From positions 1 through 64,000 of the forward strand of contig CAYYRB010000003.1 of assembly GCA_964473995.1 (NCBI GenBank): a stretch of DNA of 64,000 nt, in the 5' to 3' direction. The position numbers and the translations under genes are program-made. The notes beneath the pieces were generated by a model. That model was not told where the DNA came from. It saw only the letters and a program-made list of their open reading frames with translations, and did no database searches. This document shows, one piece after another, positions 61,896 through 64,000 of this stretch; the stretch's first letter is position 1, and the number at the start of each line of letters is the position of its first letter. Source of the stretch: JAKRSD01 sp964473995. Its GTDB lineage: Bacteria; Bacteroidota; Bacteroidia; CAIKAF01.

Positions 61896-64000
61896 TTCTT
61901 TTTTCCTTTTTTTATTCGTTCCGATTTCGGAGGAATGCGGTCAAATTTAAATTGGTAGGAAACGGTTGGGATTATCGGAAAGAGACTCAGTTTTCGCAAA
62001 GTAATCGTATTGTCTTCGGTGGAATTCAGAAAGTATAGATACGGATTCTGCCGACTGTATACATTGTAGATACCGACACTCCAGGTGCGTGTACCCCATT
62101 TTTTTTCTTTTTGGAAATTCAAACCGATATCCATGCGGTGATAGGCCTGCATGCGGAAATTATTTCTTTTCTGGGCATCCTGTGCTTCCGATCCGGGACT
62201 CAGCGGAACCAGCGGAACATCGGTATAGGGGTAAGCTGCCGCGTAGTGCACCACAGGCAGGGTAATGGCATTTCCCGTGCCGTAAAGCCAGGTGGCCGTG
62301 AGCGAAATGTTTTTGGGCAGCTGCACGTTGATGACCACATTTACCCCATGTCTTCGATCATAGCGGAAGGGAAAGCGTTCTCCGCCGTTAATGTTTTCAA
62401 ATGTTCTCCATGACCAGCTCAAGGTATATCCGATCCACCCGCTGATGGTCTTTCCGTTTTTTCTGGCAAAAACCTCCATCCCGTAGGATTCTCCGGTTCC
62501 TTTTTCCACCAAGCTTTCCCACGGTGTATTTTTTCCCGTAAAGGATGCACCGTTTTTGTATTCCAGCACGTGATCGGCATGCCGGTAAAATCCCTCCACG
62601 GAAAATTCGAAGGGTGATCCCAAAATGGAGTAAGCTGAAAAGATTCCGGCAGTTACATCGTGGGAGAGTTGGGGCCGGAATTGGGCGGTGGCGGGAACCC
62701 ACAGATCGGTGGGCAGTCCGATTCCGAAATTGCTGAGCATGTGCATGGGTTGCATCATGCGGGCGTACGAAGCTTTGAAACTCCAATGTTCGTTCCAGGT
62801 GGCATTTATGGCGGCTCTCGGTTGCAGACTGATGAATTGTTTCTGAGAAACCAAATAGGCTCCCAGGTTAAGGCCCAGTGCCATTTTTACATGGGCACCC
62901 AGCGTCAGCTCGTCTTCGATGAATGCATTTATCTCGTCAGAAAAAACGCGTGAGGCGTTTTCATCGGCACGTGCTTTTCCCGGCATTGCCGTTGTTTTGA
63001 AGGTATTGGCATCGGAAAGAAAATCGTGATAAGTGGCCTGAACGCCTACCCGAAAAAGGTTGATTTTTCCGGGCCTCCACTGTAGGTGCGATTTTACGGC
63101 TACATCCCTTACGCGACTGAAATAATTATTGATGGTGCCCGAAATGCTGTTATCGCTTTTGAAAACATCGATGTTGGATTGTTGTGTCCGGTAATCAAAA
63201 TCGGAATAGGAGCAGGATGCATAGAGAATGAGATTTTCCCGAAAACGGTGCTCAAGATGCAGCGAAGCAATCCTACTCTGCCAGTTCATGTCAAAAATAT
63301 AATTCCCTGTTTTCTTCTCCGACGGATTTTCCACCCGGCTGTCAATGCGGTCTCTTCCCCAATAATTGGTGCTCCAGATGCGGGTTTTTGCATTAAAAAT
63401 GTGCAGCAGATTCAAGTTTACGTCGGAAAAGGCAAAACCCGGTGTGATGCTTTCTTCAATTGAGTTTTTGCCTTTGTTATTATTCAGAATGCTTAAAACC
63501 GGCTTGGCCAGCAAATTGATGTAAGCACTTCGGCCCGCAGCCAGAAAAGAGGTGGTCCCTTTTTTTATCGGTCCCTGAACGGTGGCTTTTGCCGTAAGCA
63601 GTCCGATTCCGCCTTCCAGTGAATATTTTTGGGTGTCACCTTGTTTCATCTGAATTTCCGTAACGGAAGCCAACCGTCCGGAAAAACGGGCAGGAAAGCC
63701 CCCTTTGATCAGCTGAACGGATTTCATGGTCTCCGGATTGAAGAGCGAAAAGAACCCCAAAATATGGGAGGCGTTATACAACGGGACACCGTCCATCAGA
63801 ATCAAATTTTGGTCTGCACTGCCGCCGCGCACATAAAATCCCATATTCCCTTCATTGCCGTTACTCACACCGGGCAGAAATGTCAACGTGCGCACCAGAT
63901 CGGCTTCGCCGAAAATCGTGGGCATGCGTTTCACGTCTTCCGCATCAAGAGTTACCGAGCTTACCTGGATTCGTTCTACCGCATTTCCCTGCCTGTCTGA
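61892..64000 (-). CDS. TonB-dependent receptor, N-terminus beyond the window
   Basis: Partial outer-membrane receptor; 702 residues are visible and the frame stays open to the right edge of the window. The visible start is inside the plug (SSVTLDAEDVKRMPTIFGEA, YVRGGSADQNLILMDGVPLY, FPARFSGRLASVTEI), so a signal peptide and a carboxypeptidase-like domain are expected outside. The barrel runs to the end (VSYQFKFDRIPPKSERIKKG), followed by a short basic tail. It is the partner of the DUF4249 lipoprotein. A GTG within the frame (63934) is not the true start. Confidence 0.92.
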   Translation of the reverse strand, partial: SDRQGNAVERIQVSSVTLDAEDVKRMPTIFGEADLVRTLTFLPGVSNGNEGNMGFYVRGGSADQNLILMDGVPLYNASHILGFFSLFNPETMKSVQLIKGGFPARFSGRLASVTEIQMKQGDTQKYSLEGGIGLLTAKATVQGPIKKGTTSFLAAGRSAYINLLAKPVLSILNNNKGKNSIEESITPGFAFSDVNLNLLHIFNAKTRIWSTNYWGRDRIDSRVENPSEKKTGNYIFDMNWQSRIASLHLEHRFRENLILYASCSYSDFDYRTQQSNIDVFKSDNSISGTINNYFSRVRDVAVKSHLQWRPGKINLFRVGVQATYHDFLSDANTFKTTAMPGKARADENASRVFSDEINAFIEDELTLGAHVKMALGLNLGAYLVSQKQFISLQPRAAINATWNEHWSFKASYARMMQPMHMLSNFGIGLPTDLWVPATAQFRPQLSHDVTAGIFSAYSILGSPFEFSVEGFYRHADHVLEYKNGASFTGKNTPWESLVEKGTGESYGMEVFARKNGKTISGWIGYTLSWSWRTFENINGGERFPFRYDRRHGVNVVINVQLPKNISLTATWLYGTGNAITLPVVHYAAAYPYTDVPLVPLSPGSEAQDAQKRNNFRMQAYHRMDIGLNFQKEKKWGTRTWSVGIYNVYSRQNPYLYFLNSTEDNTITLRKLSLFPIIPTVSYQFKFDRIPPKSERIKKGKKK

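Noticed and set aside
63934..63934. GTG as start of the last TonB receptor
   Set aside because: The frame remains open upstream with sensible plug sequence to the window edge, so the gene starts outside.
1..64000. Search for CRISPR arrays, tRNA or rRNA genes, transposases, prophage or defence-island genes
   Set aside because: None was recognised in the reading; the gene content is ordinary chromosomal.

Overview
This window is a stretch of ordinary chromosome from a member of the Bacteroidota, assembled from a metagenome or a draft genome. The lineage call rests on several independent signs: four secreted proteins with type IX secretion (T9SS) C-terminal sorting domains (two of the gliding-motility/CHU_C type, two of type A), TonB-dependent receptors with carboxypeptidase-like N-termini, a TonB receptor/DUF4249 lipoprotein pair, GSCFA, DUF3127 and BT_3928-type proteins, menaquinone genes, and the Bacteroidota promoter box TAnnTTTG before many genes while Shine-Dalgarno sequences are nearly absent. 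I cannot name a genus. I see no tRNA, rRNA, CRISPR array, insertion sequence or prophage. There are four gaps of exactly 100 N. Two of them (3677-3776 and 41282-41381) are flanked by the same 55 bases on both sides, so they are unmerged contig overlaps rather than missing sequence. The other two (55696-55795 and 60472-60571) look like true gaps.

Layout. 1-6544: two convergent giant T9SS surface proteins. 6584-10186: pyruvate carboxylase, divergent from a TolB-like propeller protein, with a 16-bp perfect palindrome between them. 11285-13174: a membrane protein, shikimate kinase and an M48 lipoprotein protease in a tight operon. 13282-18893: Lon, a subtilisin-like protease with a large insert, and an Mpl-type peptidoglycan ligase. 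18971-23639: a glycine-rich T9SS protein and a TonB-dependent receptor. 23714-27691: rpsO-pnp and citrate synthase. 27750-31845: a GH31 enzyme of the sulfoquinovosidase type, AMP nucleosidase, a YiiX-like hydrolase and a lipoprotein. 31910-40118: the operon DoxX/BT_3928 - tpiA - prmA - a 1472-residue unknown - plsY. 40216-44095: a heptose-type operon made of a three-domain nucleotidyltransferase/phosphatase/kinase, dapD and a family-9 glycosyltransferase. 44735-50920: an operon of an MntR-like regulator, a YbjN-like protein, a trypsin-like protease with zinc ribbon and YbjN-like tail, ruvX, a TauD-like oxygenase and a bile-acid-symporter family transporter. 51172-55661: yceH divergent from menC-menE, a second such transporter and a DUF445 protein. 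55796-64000: a truncated GSCFA protein, a Sua5/YciO protein, transaldolase, a PKD-rich T9SS protein, a DUF3127 protein and the DUF4249/TonB receptor pair, which runs off the window edge.

The points most worth following up are: (1) a cytoplasmic trypsin-like protease and its overlapping neighbour, which visibly share a C-terminal/N-terminal YbjN-like domain; (2) a three-domain enzyme joining a sugar nucleotidyltransferase, a GmhB-type phosphatase and a P-loop kinase, next to a heptosyltransferase-like gene; (3) a sulfoquinovosidase-like enzyme that keeps the family's residue spacing but has Gln where the sulfonate-binding Arg is expected; and (4) three start codons, two of them a divergent pair, each placed exactly 4 nt after a TATCTTTG box, which predicts leaderless mRNAs.
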